From Pseudomonas sp. 10-1B (GTDB lineage: Bacteria > Pseudomonadota > Gammaproteobacteria > Pseudomonadales > Pseudomonadaceae): DNA of 64,000 bases. Below, piece after piece: positions 9,561 to 19,900 of this stretch. The notes under the pieces are model-generated. The model did not search any database. It saw only the letters and a list, made by a program, of their open reading frames with translations, and was not told the origin of the DNA. The number at the start of each line of letters is the position of its first letter. Positions within the stretch are counted from its first letter, which is position 1. The position numbers and the translations under genes were made by a program. The DNA lies in NCBI RefSeq assembly GCF_000935045.1, contig NZ_JYKS01000011.1, forward strand, positions 168,805 through 232,804, given 5' to 3'.

Positions 9561-11941
9561 ATGTCCAGGCCAAACACGGCCCACAACTGAACAATGGTGA
9601 ATCGCGCTTGCTGAACGGCCTGGAACGGGCCTTGTTCCACCATCGCGCCCCCGTGCTCCTGCTGTTTCTGCTGGCCACGCTGCTGCTGGGTTACAAAGCC
9701 TTGTCGCTCAGGGCCGATGCCAGTTTCACGCGGATGATCCCAACCAGCCACCCCTACATCCAGAACTACTTGCGGTTCGAAGAGGTGCTTCGCCCGCAAA
9801 GCAATGTGCTACGGATCATCGTCGAAAACCCCGAAGGCGATATCTTCACCCCGGCATTTCTGGAAACGCTGCGCGAGGTCACTGACAAGGTCTTCTACAT
9901 ACCCGGCGTCGACCGCGGCAAACTCAAGTCGTTGTGGACCCCAAACGCCGTATGGTCTGAGGTTACGACCGAGGGCGTGCGCAGCGGACGGGTGATCCCC
10001 GACGGCTATGATGGCAGCGAGCAAGCCCTGGCTCAGGTGCGGCAAAACCTGCTGCGCGCAAACCTGCTCGGCAGCTTGGTGGCCAACGACCTGCGCTCGA
10101 CCATCATTCGCGTGCCACTGCTCGATAACGATCCGCAAAGCGGCCAACCCTTGGACTATGGGGTTTTCTGCCAGGCGCTTGAACAGCAGGTGCGCGAACA
10201 CTTCGCCAGTAAAGGGGTCACCATTCGCGTTATCGGCTTCGCGCAGATCATCGGGGACTTGCTGGCTGCGGCGAGCAACATCGCTCTGTTCTTCGCCCTC
10301 ACCGTGGTGCTGATCGGCGCGCTGCTGTTTCTCTATTGCCGCTGCTGGCGCAGCACTGCCGTCACCGTCGCGACTTGCCTGCTTACCGTCATCTGCCAGC
10401 TGGGTATCCTCAGCCTGCTCGGCTATGGCCTGGACCCCTATTCGATCCTGGTGCCGTTCCTGATCTTCGCCATTGGCATCAGCCATGCCGTGCAGAACAT
10501 CAACTTGATGGTCAGTGAAGCGGCACAAGGTCATACGCCCATAGACGCCTCGCGGCGCACCTTCCGCGCGTTGTTCATTCCCGGGACCACTGCGCTGCTG
10601 GCCGATGCAGTAGGCTTCATCACGCTGTTGGTGATCGATATCGGTGTAATCAAGCAACTGGCAATCACCGCCAGCATTGGTGTATTCGTCGCTATCTTCA
10701 CCAAGATGTTCTTGCTGCCCGTATTGATGTCCTATGTCGGCGTCAGCCCAACGGCCATCGCTCGGCAACACGCCCGCGCCAAGGCCTCCTGGCCGGTGTT
10801 TCGCCGCTTGGCAGTCGTGGTTGAGCCGCGCCTGGCAATACCGTTGGTCCTCGCCAGCCTGGTGCTGCTCATGGTCGGCTACCAAGCACGCAACGACCTG
10901 CAGATTGGTGATTTGGACGGCGGTGCTCCGGAGTTTCGCCCCGAAGCGCGCTATAACCAGGACAACGCCTACCTGCTCGAACACTACACCACCAGTACCG
11001 ATGTCTATCTGGTAATGTTCATAACCCCGACAGAACACTGCGCCCGCTTTGCCGCCGCCGACCTTGCCAATCAGTTCGAACGTTACATGCGTGATATCGA
11101 AGGCGTGGAGTCCGTGCAGTCACTGTACGACACCATGCGTTTCAACATTCTCGCGCGCAACGAAGGCAACCCCAAATGGGCAGAACTATCGCGCGACCAG
11201 TACGTGATGAACAACGCCCGTTCAGGTGTTCCCGCCGAGCAGCTCGACAGTGACTGCAGCCTCGTGCCCATTGGCCTGTACCTCCGTGACCACAAGGCGC
11301 AAACGCTGAACCGCGTCAGCGATGCCGTCGAGCAGTTCAACCTACAGCATACCGGTAGCGACTACACGCTACTCCAGGCGGCGGGTAACGCCGGTATCGA
11401 AGCGGCGACCAACAACGTCATCAAACACTCGGAAAAAGTGATGTTGGTGTTGGTGTTCATCATCATTTCCCTGGTGGTGCTATGGGAGTTCAAATCGTTA
11501 AAAGTGACCTTTGCCCTGATGGCACCGCTGTATCTGTCGACGGTATTGTGCGAGGCCGTGATGGCCAAGATCGGCTTGGGGGTGAAAGTCGCCACCTTGC
11601 CAGTGATCGCCTTGGGTGTGGGCATTGGTGTCGATTACGGTATCTACCTCTATAGCCGCATGGAGCACTTCCTGCGTCAAGGCATGGACTTGCATCGGGC
11701 CTATTTTGAAGCACTCAAAACTACCGGCACATCCGTTGCTTTCACCGGTATCACCCTGGCAATGGGGGTGAGTACTTGGGTATTCTCATCGTTGAAATTC
11801 CAGGCCGATATGGGTGTACTGCTGGTGCTGCTGTTTGTATGGAACATGATCGGTGCATTAGTTCTAATGCCTGCGCTAGTTTCACTGCTCCAAAAGTGGA
11901 GCCCGCTGGAATTCGCGCACGATGCACACATACGTTCTTAA
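9557..11941 (+). CDS. RND-superfamily (MMPL-type) exporter
   Basis: A 794-residue inner-membrane protein with the two-fold RND layout. TM1 (APVLLLFLLATLLLGY) is followed by a large periplasmic loop (about residues 55-235), a five-helix bundle (ALFFALTVVLIGALLFLY onward), a second leading helix near residue 435, a second loop and a second bundle (KVMLVLVFIIISLVVLW onward). GVGIGVDYGIYLYSRM carries the Asp-containing TM4-like motif. It has no adaptor or TolC partner nearby, unlike drug pumps, and instead groups with DUF1302/DUF1329/YCF48. It may move a hydrophobic substrate or lipid across the envelope; direction and substrate cannot be read from sequence. Confidence 0.88.
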   Translation: MNVQAKHGPQLNNGESRLLNGLERALFHHRAPVLLLFLLATLLLGYKALSLRADASFTRMIPTSHPYIQNYLRFEEVLRPQSNVLRIIVENPEGDIFTPAFLETLREVTDKVFYIPGVDRGKLKSLWTPNAVWSEVTTEGVRSGRVIPDGYDGSEQALAQVRQNLLRANLLGSLVANDLRSTIIRVPLLDNDPQSGQPLDYGVFCQALEQQVREHFASKGVTIRVIGFAQIIGDLLAAASNIALFFALTVVLIGALLFLYCRCWRSTAVTVATCLLTVICQLGILSLLGYGLDPYSILVPFLIFAIGISHAVQNINLMVSEAAQGHTPIDASRRTFRALFIPGTTALLADAVGFITLLVIDIGVIKQLAITASIGVFVAIFTKMFLLPVLMSYVGVSPTAIARQHARAKASWPVFRRLAVVVEPRLAIPLVLASLVLLMVGYQARNDLQIGDLDGGAPEFRPEARYNQDNAYLLEHYTTSTDVYLVMFITPTEHCARFAAADLANQFERYMRDIEGVESVQSLYDTMRFNILARNEGNPKWAELSRDQYVMNNARSGVPAEQLDSDCSLVPIGLYLRDHKAQTLNRVSDAVEQFNLQHTGSDYTLLQAAGNAGIEAATNNVIKHSEKVMLVLVFIIISLVVLWEFKSLKVTFALMAPLYLSTVLCEAVMAKIGLGVKVATLPVIALGVGIGVDYGIYLYSRMEHFLRQGMDLHRAYFEALKTTGTSVAFTGITLAMGVSTWVFSSLKFQADMGVLLVLLFVWNMIGALVLMPALVSLLQKWSPLEFAHDAHIRS

Positions 11942-12002
11942 CCTGCGGATTCCACGCTCATTCGGACAGGCAGTCGGAGCGCAGCGACGCAGGGTTGCAT
12001 TG

Positions 12003-12180
12003 TTAGTCTGAAGGCCCTGCCACCGTCAATTTCGTCGTGCGCTTACGCATCGATTCCCCCTTCAGTTCGATTCGATAAGCGTTGTGCACCAGCCGGTCGA
12101 GGATTGCATCGCCCAAGGTCAGATCGCCGATCAGTGCATGCCATTTGTCCACCGGCATCTGGCTGGTCACCAACGACCCA
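12003..12180 (-). pseudogene. istB: istB C-terminal remnant (IS21 family ATPase)
   Basis: The minus strand encodes only the last ~59 residues of an IS21-type IstB helper ATPase, including TSQMPVDKWHALIGDLTLGD, AILDRLVHNAYRIELKGESM and a normal stop at 12003-12005. The rest of istB, istA and the IS ends are missing. The fragment breaks at about 12180, where REP-type repeat sequence begins. It records an old insertion or deletion at the left edge of the toxin/nar block. Confidence 0.85.
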
Positions 12181-12187
12181 AAGCAGA

Positions 12188-12354
12188 CGCTGAAAAATAA
12201 CTGGTTTCATGAGCGCGATGCGCACTCTGTGGGAGCGGGCGTGCCCGCGAACACCGGCGCAGCCGGTGCCAGGCTCCGCGTTGGATTCTTCGCGGGCACG
12301 CCCGCTCCCACAAAGATTGCTGTCCGGCTCACCGGCAGCAACGGGTCGATAGCT
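12188..12354 (+). repeat. REP doublet, copy A of ~165 bp inverted repeat
   Basis: Two REP arms face each other (GTGGGAGCGGGCGTGCCCGC from 12229, complement ending 12311) around an inner ACCGGCGCAGCCGGTGCC hairpin. The whole ~165 bp unit recurs in inverted orientation at 24996-25160 with about three mismatches. It ends in a GGGTCGA...TCGACCC dyad (12344-12383) that also recurs at 24966-25006 and 25169-25208. REPs can act as terminators, gyrase sites or insertion hotspots. Confidence 0.9.
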
Positions 12355-12359
12355 GCCGG

Positions 12360-13034
12360 TCATGGCTGACCGCTATCGACCCAAAGCTGCCACTCGTGGT
12401 AAACAGCTACGGTAGCCCCAGGAGATATAAGTACCATGTCCGTTGCATTAATCGTGTCTCTCGGCATGTGGCTATACGCGACCGGGTCACTTGTCACATT
12501 GCCGTGCAAGATCGTCGGCACCCCACCCTGCATCAACGCTGGGGTGAAAGCATACATTTCATCGGAATTTAAAATGCCAAGCTTCTTCTTTGCCGGTCTG
12601 AATAGGTCGTCATAATCATTATATTTCACGTCCATGCCGATCAAAAAGCTTTGAAGCCTTTTGTCCATCTGATCCGCAGGAATGGCGGAGGCATGGGTGA
12701 TGTATCGAGAAACTATGTTGGTTGTTTTAAGGGAGGCACCTGTCGTCTCCCCCAAAAATAGAGATCTCCAAAGGCACCTCTAGCAATAAGGTGATAACAA
12801 TCAAGTTCTTCAAATTCAGTGCCTTCAAGCCAAGATGACACAATCCCCTCATATTCTTGTGGGTTCACCAGCCAAAAAATACCCGCACCATCCATGCTCA
12901 GCCCAATATTCCAATAGCTGATCTGCCAGCTTTCCTCGGTAACGCTCGATACTCGACGATGGCACCTCCTGTCGGTCAAACGGAGCACCAAGTTTTTCTA
13001 TGAATCTAGCAAACACTCTATCCATTAGCATCAA
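12360..13034 (-). pseudogene. Tdi1-like immunity gene (GAD-like + Tdi1 C-terminal domain), frameshifted
   Basis: Three minus-strand reading frames together spell one immunity protein. The first, from 13034 (MDRVFARFIEKLGAPFDRQ, then SSSIERYRGKLADQLLEYW), matches GAD-like domains. The second gives FWLVNPQEYEGIVSSWL and GAFGDLYFWG. The third, from about 12752, gives TGASLKTTNIVSRYI and DVKYNDYDDLFRPAKKKLG. The first break, near 12885, looks like a short deletion after HGWCG. The second, near 12758, is an extra G in a G5 run (FWG|ETTG). The extreme C-terminus diverges into the adjacent repeat. Family knowledge: Tdi1 neutralises the T6SS DNase Tde1. It lies directly downstream of a toxin fragment of that type. 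Bases here are AT-richer than the surroundings. Confidence 0.75.
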
Positions 13035-13060
13035 CTTTGCTGGTTAGCCGTCGATGCTGC

Positions 13061-13420
13061 TTAATTGATATCCATGGTCAAGAAGAGTTCATCTTGAAAT
13101 CTTAACTTTAAACTCAACTCCAAATCGCTGCGAGCCGCTTTTGCAAACGCTGGGTTACGCTTGACCGGGTTGGCGACATTTTCCAGATGCTCTTCAACTG
13201 TCAGACTGTTTAGCCCATTCTCTTGGCCTTTTAACTGACGTTCAAACTCTCCGTGCTTGGAAGCTGGCAGTTTCGGCAGCCCGATATCCCAGCAGGACAC
13301 TGGCCGAACCCAAATTGCCATCCGTCGGGTACCCGCAGCGCCTGCACGCTTTCGGTATTGTGATTTTTCATCATACTCGATGCTATTCAGCACGACTTTG
13401 AGGACGCTGAGCATGTGCAA
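13061..13420 (-). pseudogene. Ntox15/Tde1-like toxin C-terminal fragment
   Basis: An open frame of 119 residues containing HGEFERQLKGQENGLNSLTV and EEHLENV, then NPAFAKAARSDLELSLKLRF. It resembles the front half of the polymorphic toxin type 15 (Ntox15) nuclease domain of Tde1. The C-terminal half, which in the family carries the catalytic HxxD (HDPDQIAGG-like) motif, is absent: the frame stops at MDIN. The N-terminal delivery part is also gone, and the 5' end runs into the SRAP gene. It is followed, 26 bp on, by the matching immunity pseudogene. It is most likely an inactive remnant. The family call rests on remembered motifs. Confidence 0.6.
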
Positions 13421-14069
13421 ACAACTGGCTCAATTCGGCTCCGTGGTGGAGTTGACTGCTACGCTCTCGCTTGGCCCTGAAGTTGGTCAAGGGCAAACCT
13501 TAGGCAGCGTTATCACCCCCGAGTCCAGCGCGGGGCTGCTGCATGCTGAAAATGACGAGTTGGTTTTTGATCAAATCCGTTGGGGCTGGTGCCCCCGCTG
13601 GGCAAACGCCCACTCGTTGCAAGCGTTTGCCCCAGCCGACAAGGTTAGCCACAGCCCTTACTGGAAGCCCGTTTGGCAACACCGGGCCTTGTGTCCGGTT
13701 AACGGCTGGTTTGAATGGCAGAACGAAGACACGCAGGTGTATTACGTGCGACGCCGTGACCGCAACCCGTGCCTGATCGCGGCGGCGGGGCAGTACCCGC
13801 GCCAGGACCGTGGGGCGCTCCCTGGTGATGGCTTCGTTCTATTGGCGGCTGAGCACAGAGCTGCGGTGGCAGTCGAACGAGCCCATATGCCGGTCGTCCT
13901 GCCCCCAGCGCTTGCCCGGGAATGGCTCGATAGCGATACCGACCGGAATCGCGCCGAGTACATTGTGCGGGAACAGGGGGAGCCGGTCGAAACGTTCGAA
14001 GCCATCGCACTCGAGCTGGATCCTTGCTCGATGTCAATGTTCGACGTCGAATCCCTGCGTAAGCTATGA
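13413..14069 (+). CDS. SRAP/YedK-HMCES-like protein with degenerate active site
   Basis: A 218-residue member of the SOS-response-associated peptidase family, which crosslinks to abasic sites through Cys2. The start at 13413 is fixed by the required Met-Cys opening (MCKQLAQFGS). Family landmarks are WGWCPRW, the CPVNGWFEW stretch with the Glu, and MPVVLPPALAREWLD. Two normal motifs are changed. The NAR-x-E segment reads FAPADKVSHSPYW, so the conserved Asn is missing, and the usual H-D-R-(M/R)-P reads ERAHMP, so the catalytic His is displaced. Cys2 is kept, but GR after it is KQ. It may be a diverged non-canonical paralogue. Confidence 0.82.
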   Translation: MCKQLAQFGSVVELTATLSLGPEVGQGQTLGSVITPESSAGLLHAENDELVFDQIRWGWCPRWANAHSLQAFAPADKVSHSPYWKPVWQHRALCPVNGWFEWQNEDTQVYYVRRRDRNPCLIAAAGQYPRQDRGALPGDGFVLLAAEHRAAVAVERAHMPVVLPPALAREWLDSDTDRNRAEYIVREQGEPVETFEAIALELDPCSMSMFDVESLRKL

Positions 14070-14313
14070 ACCACGTAGAGCAGGGTTCAAACGAAACATG
14101 GCCAACTGCGCGCTCATTCACCTGAGCCATACGCGCCTTGTCAATTGGCGAGCCAAACGATTGGGTTCTACCCTCTCTTTGCACAATAACCAAACGCTGC
14201 ACTAAACCGTGGTTCGGCTGGCGAATTGCGTCTCGCACGGCGAGGAAACTCGACCCTGTAGGTATCTGGCTGACTCACAAACGTCGCTGCCGCGCCCATA
14301 GGGAAGTGCTTGC

Positions 14314-16950
14314 ATGGCCTCGAATGTTGCAACCAAGGACCAGTATCGTGCGCTTGGCCTGTCCACCCTTGCGTTCACCCTGTGTTTCGCGGTGTGGACG
14401 GTATTGTCCATCCTGGGTCTGCAGATCAAGGACGAATTCACCCTTTCCGATACTCAGCTTGGCTTGCTGATGGCCACCCCGGTGCTCACCGGGGCGATCT
14501 CACGACTCTTCCTCGGTCTGTGGACCGACCGCTATGGCGGACGCTGGGTGTTCGGCCTGTTGATGTTGCTCTCGGCGCTGTGCGTTTACCTGCTGAGCTT
14601 CGCCAACAGCTTCTTCACGCTGCTGCTCGCCGCATTGGGAGTGGGCTTGGCCGGGGGCTCGTTCAGTGTCGGCACCGCCTACACGTCCACTTGGTTCGAG
14701 CCAGGGCGCCAGGGCACGGCACTGGGCATCTTCGGAGCCGGTAACGTCGGCGCCGGCCTGACCAACTTCGCCGCACCGCTGCTGTTGCTGGCCTTGGGCT
14801 GGCGTGGCGCAGCACTGGTCTACGCGACGGTACTGGCAGGCATGGGCGTGCTGTTCATCCTGTTGGCCAAGACCGACCCGCAAAGCAGCACACGCCAAGG
14901 TCATCAGCCGGCCTTGCGCGAACAACTGTCCCCGCTGGCTGAACTTCGCGTGTGGCGCTTCTCGCTGTATTACTTTTTCGTCTTCGGGGCTTTTGTCGCC
15001 CTGGCCCTGTGGCTGCCGCACTATCTGATGCAGGTCTACGGGCTGGGGCTGACCACCGCGGGGATGGTCGCGGCGCTCTACACCGTACCGGCCTCGCTGT
15101 TTCGCATCCTGGGCGGCTGGCTGTCGGATCGCCAGGGCGCGCGGCGGGTGATGTACTGGTCCTTGGGCATCTCGACGCTATGCACCTTCGTGCTCAGCTA
15201 CCCACCAACGCGCTACATCATCAGCGGCGTGCACGGCGAAATCGCGTTCAGCATGCATCTGGGCCTGGTGGGCTTTGCCGTGGCCATCATGACCCTGGGC
15301 TTTTTCATGTCACTGGGCATGGCGGCGGTGTTCAAGCACATCCCGACCTACTATCCACAGCATGTCGGTGTGGTTGGTGGCCTGGTGGGTACGGTCGGTG
15401 GCCTGGGCGGGTTTCTGCTGCCGCTGACGTTCGGCATGCTCAACGACGTGATCGGCATCTGGCAAAGCTGTTTCATGCTGCTGTTCCTGGTTGCGGCCGG
15501 GGCGTTGGCCTGGATGCACTACGCGATCCGCATGGCCGAGCGCGTCGAATGGGCGACCCGCAGCGAGGCCCGCGACCTGCCCGAGCTGTCCACCCCCAGC
15601 AGCTTCGTACTGCGCGACTGGCACCCGGAAGACCCAACGTTCTGGGCCGCCACCGGCAAGCGCATCGCCACCCGCAACCTGTGGATCTCGATCCCCAACT
15701 TGTTGCTGGGGTTCGCCATCTGGATGGTCTGGTCGGTGGTGGTGGCCAAGCTGCCGCTGGCCGGCTTCGACTACACCGCCAACCAGCTGTTCTGGCTGGC
15801 CGCCTTGCCAGGCCTGTCAGGCGCCACCCTGCGCATCTTCTACAGTTTCATGGTGCCGATCTTCGGCGGGCGGCGCTGGACCGCACTGTCCACCGCCTCA
15901 CTGCTGCTGCCAGCGCTGTGGATCGGCTTTGCCGTGCAGAATCCGCAAACACCTTACCTGGTCATGCTGATCCTGGCGCTGCTGTGCGGCTTGGGTGGCG
16001 GCAACTTCTCCTCGAGCATGGCCAACATTTCGTTCTTCTTCCCCAAGCAGGCCAAGGGCGCGGCCATGGGTTTGAATGCCGGGCTGGGTAACCTGGGCGT
16101 GAGCGTCATGCAGTTCCTGGTGCCGTTGGTGATTACCGTCGGGGTGTTCGGCAGCCTCGGTGGGGCACCGCAGAGCACCACCGAAGGCACACCGCTGTGG
16201 CTGCAGAACGCCGGTTTCATCTGGGTACCGTTCATCCTCGCCGCAACGGCAGCGGCATGGTTCGGTATGAACGACATCGCCAGCGCCAAATCGTCGCTCA
16301 GCGACCAGCTGGCGATCTTCAAACGCAAGCACACCTGGCTGATGAGCGTGCTCTACACCGGCACCTTCGGCAGCTTCATCGGCTTCTCGGCCGGGTTCCC
16401 GTTGCTGGCCGGGCGCCTGTTCCCGGAGGTCGACATCCTCAGGTATGCCTTCCTTGGTCCCTTGATCGGCGCCCTGTCGCGGGCCTTTTCCGGCGGCCTG
16501 GCCGACCGCTTCGGCGGTGGCCGCATCAGCCTGTGGGTGTATGTGGCCATGGCCGCCTGCGTGGTCGGCGTGCTGGTGTCGATAGCGGCGGATTCGTTCT
16601 GGGCATTCCTGACGATGTTCCTGCTGCTGTTCCTTTTCTCTGGCGTGGGCAACGCCAGTACCACGCAGATGATCCCGGCGATCTTCCGCCAACAGGCTCC
16701 ACACCTGTTCCCCAACCTGCCTGCCGAAACACAGGCGCTGGTCAGCGAGAAGGAATCCGCCGCCGCCGTGGGCTTCATCTCGGCTGTGGCCGCCTACGGT
16801 GGCTTCTTCATCCCCAAGTCGTTCGGCAGCGCGTTCGACCTCAGCGGCGGCCCGGAGCCGGCGCTGTATGGGTTCATCATGTTTTACCTGCTGTGCATCG
16901 CACTGACCTGGTTCTACTACACCCGGCCTGGCGCCGAGAGTCGCTGCTGA
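14314..16950 (+). CDS. narK: Fused NarK1-NarK2 nitrate/nitrite transporter
   Basis: An 878-residue inner-membrane protein made of two complete MFS transporters in tandem. The first (residues 1 to about 420) has FTLCFAVWTVLSILGLQIKD, the cytoplasmic motif GLWTDRYGGR and GGSFSVGTAYTSTWF. A hydrophilic linker near 420-455 precedes the second (ATRNLWISIPNLLLGFAIWM, GLGGGNFSSSMANISFFFP, GLADRFGGG). Double NarK proteins as in Paracoccus combine a proton/nitrate symporter with a nitrate/nitrite antiporter. It is the first gene of the nar operon, 30 bp before narG. AGGGAAG lies upstream of the ATG. I saw no clear ANR box (TTGAT-N4-ATCAA) in the 244 bp upstream. Confidence 0.95.
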   Translation: MASNVATKDQYRALGLSTLAFTLCFAVWTVLSILGLQIKDEFTLSDTQLGLLMATPVLTGAISRLFLGLWTDRYGGRWVFGLLMLLSALCVYLLSFANSFFTLLLAALGVGLAGGSFSVGTAYTSTWFEPGRQGTALGIFGAGNVGAGLTNFAAPLLLLALGWRGAALVYATVLAGMGVLFILLAKTDPQSSTRQGHQPALREQLSPLAELRVWRFSLYYFFVFGAFVALALWLPHYLMQVYGLGLTTAGMVAALYTVPASLFRILGGWLSDRQGARRVMYWSLGISTLCTFVLSYPPTRYIISGVHGEIAFSMHLGLVGFAVAIMTLGFFMSLGMAAVFKHIPTYYPQHVGVVGGLVGTVGGLGGFLLPLTFGMLNDVIGIWQSCFMLLFLVAAGALAWMHYAIRMAERVEWATRSEARDLPELSTPSSFVLRDWHPEDPTFWAATGKRIATRNLWISIPNLLLGFAIWMVWSVVVAKLPLAGFDYTANQLFWLAALPGLSGATLRIFYSFMVPIFGGRRWTALSTASLLLPALWIGFAVQNPQTPYLVMLILALLCGLGGGNFSSSMANISFFFPKQAKGAAMGLNAGLGNLGVSVMQFLVPLVITVGVFGSLGGAPQSTTEGTPLWLQNAGFIWVPFILAATAAAWFGMNDIASAKSSLSDQLAIFKRKHTWLMSVLYTGTFGSFIGFSAGFPLLAGRLFPEVDILRYAFLGPLIGALSRAFSGGLADRFGGGRISLWVYVAMAACVVGVLVSIAADSFWAFLTMFLLLFLFSGVGNASTTQMIPAIFRQQAPHLFPNLPAETQALVSEKESAAAVGFISAVAAYGGFFIPKSFGSAFDLSGGPEPALYGFIMFYLLCIALTWFYYTRPGAESRC

Positions 16951-16980
16951 TCGCCCGCGCATCCCTCACGGAGGAAAGCC

Positions 16981-19900
16981 ATGAGTTTCTTTATCGACCG
17001 CCTGCGCTACCTGGTCAAACGTCCGCCCGAATTCGCCAACGGCCACGGCGAAACCCGTGACGAGAGCCGCGATTGGGAGGACGGCTACCGCCAGCGCTGG
17101 CAGTACGACAAGATCGCCCGCTCCACCCATGGGGTGAACTGCACCGGCTCGTGCAGTTGGAAGGTCTACGTGAAGAACGGCCTGGTGACCTGGGAAACCC
17201 AGCAAACCGACTACCCACGCACCCGCCCCGACCTGCCCAATCACGAGCCACGCGGTTGCCCCCGAGGCGCCAGTTACTCGTGGTACCTGTACAGCGCCAA
17301 CCGGCTCAAGTACCCGATGGTGCGCAAGGCGCTGATCCAGCTCTGGCGTGCAGCGCTGGCCGTCGAGCCCGACCCGGTGCGGGCCTGGGCGAGCATCGTC
17401 GAGGACCCGGACAAAGCCCGCCAGTACAAGACGATACGTGGTCGCGGCGGCTTCGTACGCAGCGATTGGGACGAGTTGCAGACCCTGATCGCCGCCGCCA
17501 ACGTCTACACGGTCAAGCAGTATGGCCCCGACCGCGTCGCAGGCTTTTCGCCGATCCCGGCCATGTCGATGGTCAGCTATGCCGCTGGCACCCGCTACCT
17601 GTCGCTGATCGGCGGCGTGTGCCTGTCGTTCTATGACTGGTACTGCGACCTGCCGCCCGCCTCGCCGCAGGTATGGGGCGAGCAGACCGACGTGCCCGAG
17701 TCGGCCGACTGGTACAACTCCGGCTACATCATCGCCTGGGGCTCGAACGTGCCGCAGACCCGCACGCCCGATGCGCACTTCTTCACCGAGGTGCGCTACA
17801 AGGGCACCAAGACCATCGCCATCACCCCCGACTACGCGGAAATCGCCAAGCTCTGCGATGAGTGGATGAGCGCCAAGCAAGGCACCGACGCGGCCCTGGC
17901 CATCGCCATGGGCCATGTGATCTTCAAGGAATTCCACCTCGACAACCCCAGCGCCTACTTCACCGACTACATTCGCCGCTATACCGACATGCCGATGCTG
18001 GTCGAGCTGGAACCACGCGAAGACGGCACGCTGGTGCCTGGCAAGCAGCTGCGCGCCAGTGACTTTGCCGGCAACCTGGAGCAGGCCAACAACCCCGAAT
18101 GGAAGACCCTCGCCTGGGACGAGCAGGGCGAGCGCCTGGTCGTGCCGCGAGGCTCGATCGGTTTCCGCTGGGGCGAAAGCGGCCACTGGAACCTGGAAAC
18201 CGTCGAGGCCGGCGGTGGCGAAGTGCAACTGTGCCTGTCATTGCTGGGTCGCCATGACGAAGTGGCGCGGGTCGCCTTCCCTTATTTCGGCGGTATCGCC
18301 CGCGAGCATTTCACCCATGTGCCCGTACGCGACGTGCTCTACCACCATATCCCGGCCAAGCGCCTGCGTCTGGCCGACGGCCGCGAGGTGCTGGCGACCA
18401 CCGTGTTCGACCTGAGCGCCGGCAACTACGGCATCGATCGCGGTCTGAGCGCCACGGTCGGCGGCACTGGCGAGGACGATGGCGCCAGCGGCTACGACCA
18501 GCTCAAGCCCTACACCCCGGCCTGGCAGCAGGCGATCACCGGGGTCAAGGCCGAGCAGATGATCCGCATCGCTCGCGAGTTCGCCAACAATGCCGACAAG
18601 ACCCACGGCCGCTCCATGATCATCGTCGGTGCCGGGATGAACCACTGGTACCACATGGACATGAACTACCGCGGGCTGATCAACATGCTGATCCTCTGCG
18701 GTTGCGTCGGCAAAAGCGGCGGCGGTTGGTCGCATTACGTCGGCCAGGAAAAACTGCGCCCGCAGACCGGCTGGACGCCATTGGCCTTTGCCCTCGACTG
18801 GCACCGTCCACCCCGTCACATGAACAGCACATCATTCTTCTACAACCACTCCAGCCAGTGGCGCTACGAGAAGCTCGAGGTCAAGGAGTTGCTGTCACCG
18901 CTGGCCCGCAGCACGGATTTCAGCGGCAGCCTGGTGGACTACAACGTGCGCGCCGAGCGTATGGGTTGGCTGCCCTCGGCGCCGCAGCTGGGCATCAACC
19001 CCTTGCGCCTGGCCGCTGCTGCCCAGGCTGCCGGGCAGAGCACGGTGGACTATACCGTGGATCAGCTCAAGCGCGGCACGCTGCGATTTGCCAGCGAAGA
19101 CCCGGACAATCCGCAGAACCACCCACGCAACCTGTTCGTCTGGCGCTCCAACCTGCTCGGCTCATCCGGCAAGGGCCATGAATACATGCTCAAGTACCTT
19201 TTAGGCACCCGCCATGGCGTGCTCGGCAAGGACCTTGGCGAAGCCGGCGGGAACAAGCCCGAAGAGGTGGTGTGGAAGGACGACGCCATCGAAGGCAAGC
19301 TCGACCTGGCGGTGACCCTGGACTTTCGCATGTCCACCACCTGCCTGTATTCGGACGTGGTATTGCCCACCGCTACCTGGTACGAGAAAGACGACCTCAA
19401 CACCTCGGACATGCATCCGTTCATTCATCCGCTCACCGCCGCCACCGACCCGGCCTGGGAAGCGCGCAGCGACTGGCAGATCTACGACGGTATCGCCCAG
19501 GCCTTCGCCCGTGTCTGCGTTGGTCATCTGGGCGAGGAAACCGACCTGGTTACGCTCCCCCTGCAACACGACAGCCCCGCAGAACTGGCCCAACCCGAGG
19601 TGCGCGACTGGAAAAAAGGCGAGTGCCAGGCGATCCCCGGCAAGACCATGCCTTCGCTGATCGAGGTCAAGCGCAACTACCCTGAAACCTACGAGCGATT
19701 CAGTTCAGTCGGGCCGTTGCTCGACACCCTCGGCAACGGCGGCAAGGGCATCGCCTGGAACACCGAGGCGGAAGTCGACCTGCTCGGCCAGCTCAACTAT
19801 CAGAAACATGAAGGGTCGGCCGCCGGTCGCCCACGCCTGGCTTCGGCGCTGGACGCTGCCGAGATGATCCTGACCCTGGCGCCCGAGACCAACGGCAATG

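Noticed and set aside
9809..11038. 409-residue minus-strand open frame inside the RND exporter gene
   Set aside because: Antisense shadow rich in Gln, Asp and His, with no domain; the plus-strand transporter explains the region.
14104..14238. Integrase or transposase tail on the minus strand between the SRAP gene and narK
   Set aside because: A short frame (QREGRTQSFGSPIDKARMAQ) looked protein-like, but it has no recognisable family motif and overlaps the SRAP gene antisense.
14070..14313. ANR/DNR or NarL site upstream of narK
   Set aside because: I looked for TTGAT-N4-ATCAA and found no good match. CGCC-N9-GGCG near 14125 is symmetric but not of that type.
16966..18228. 420-residue minus-strand open frame over the start of narG
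   Set aside because: narG on the plus strand has conserved cofactor ligands; the antisense frame has none.
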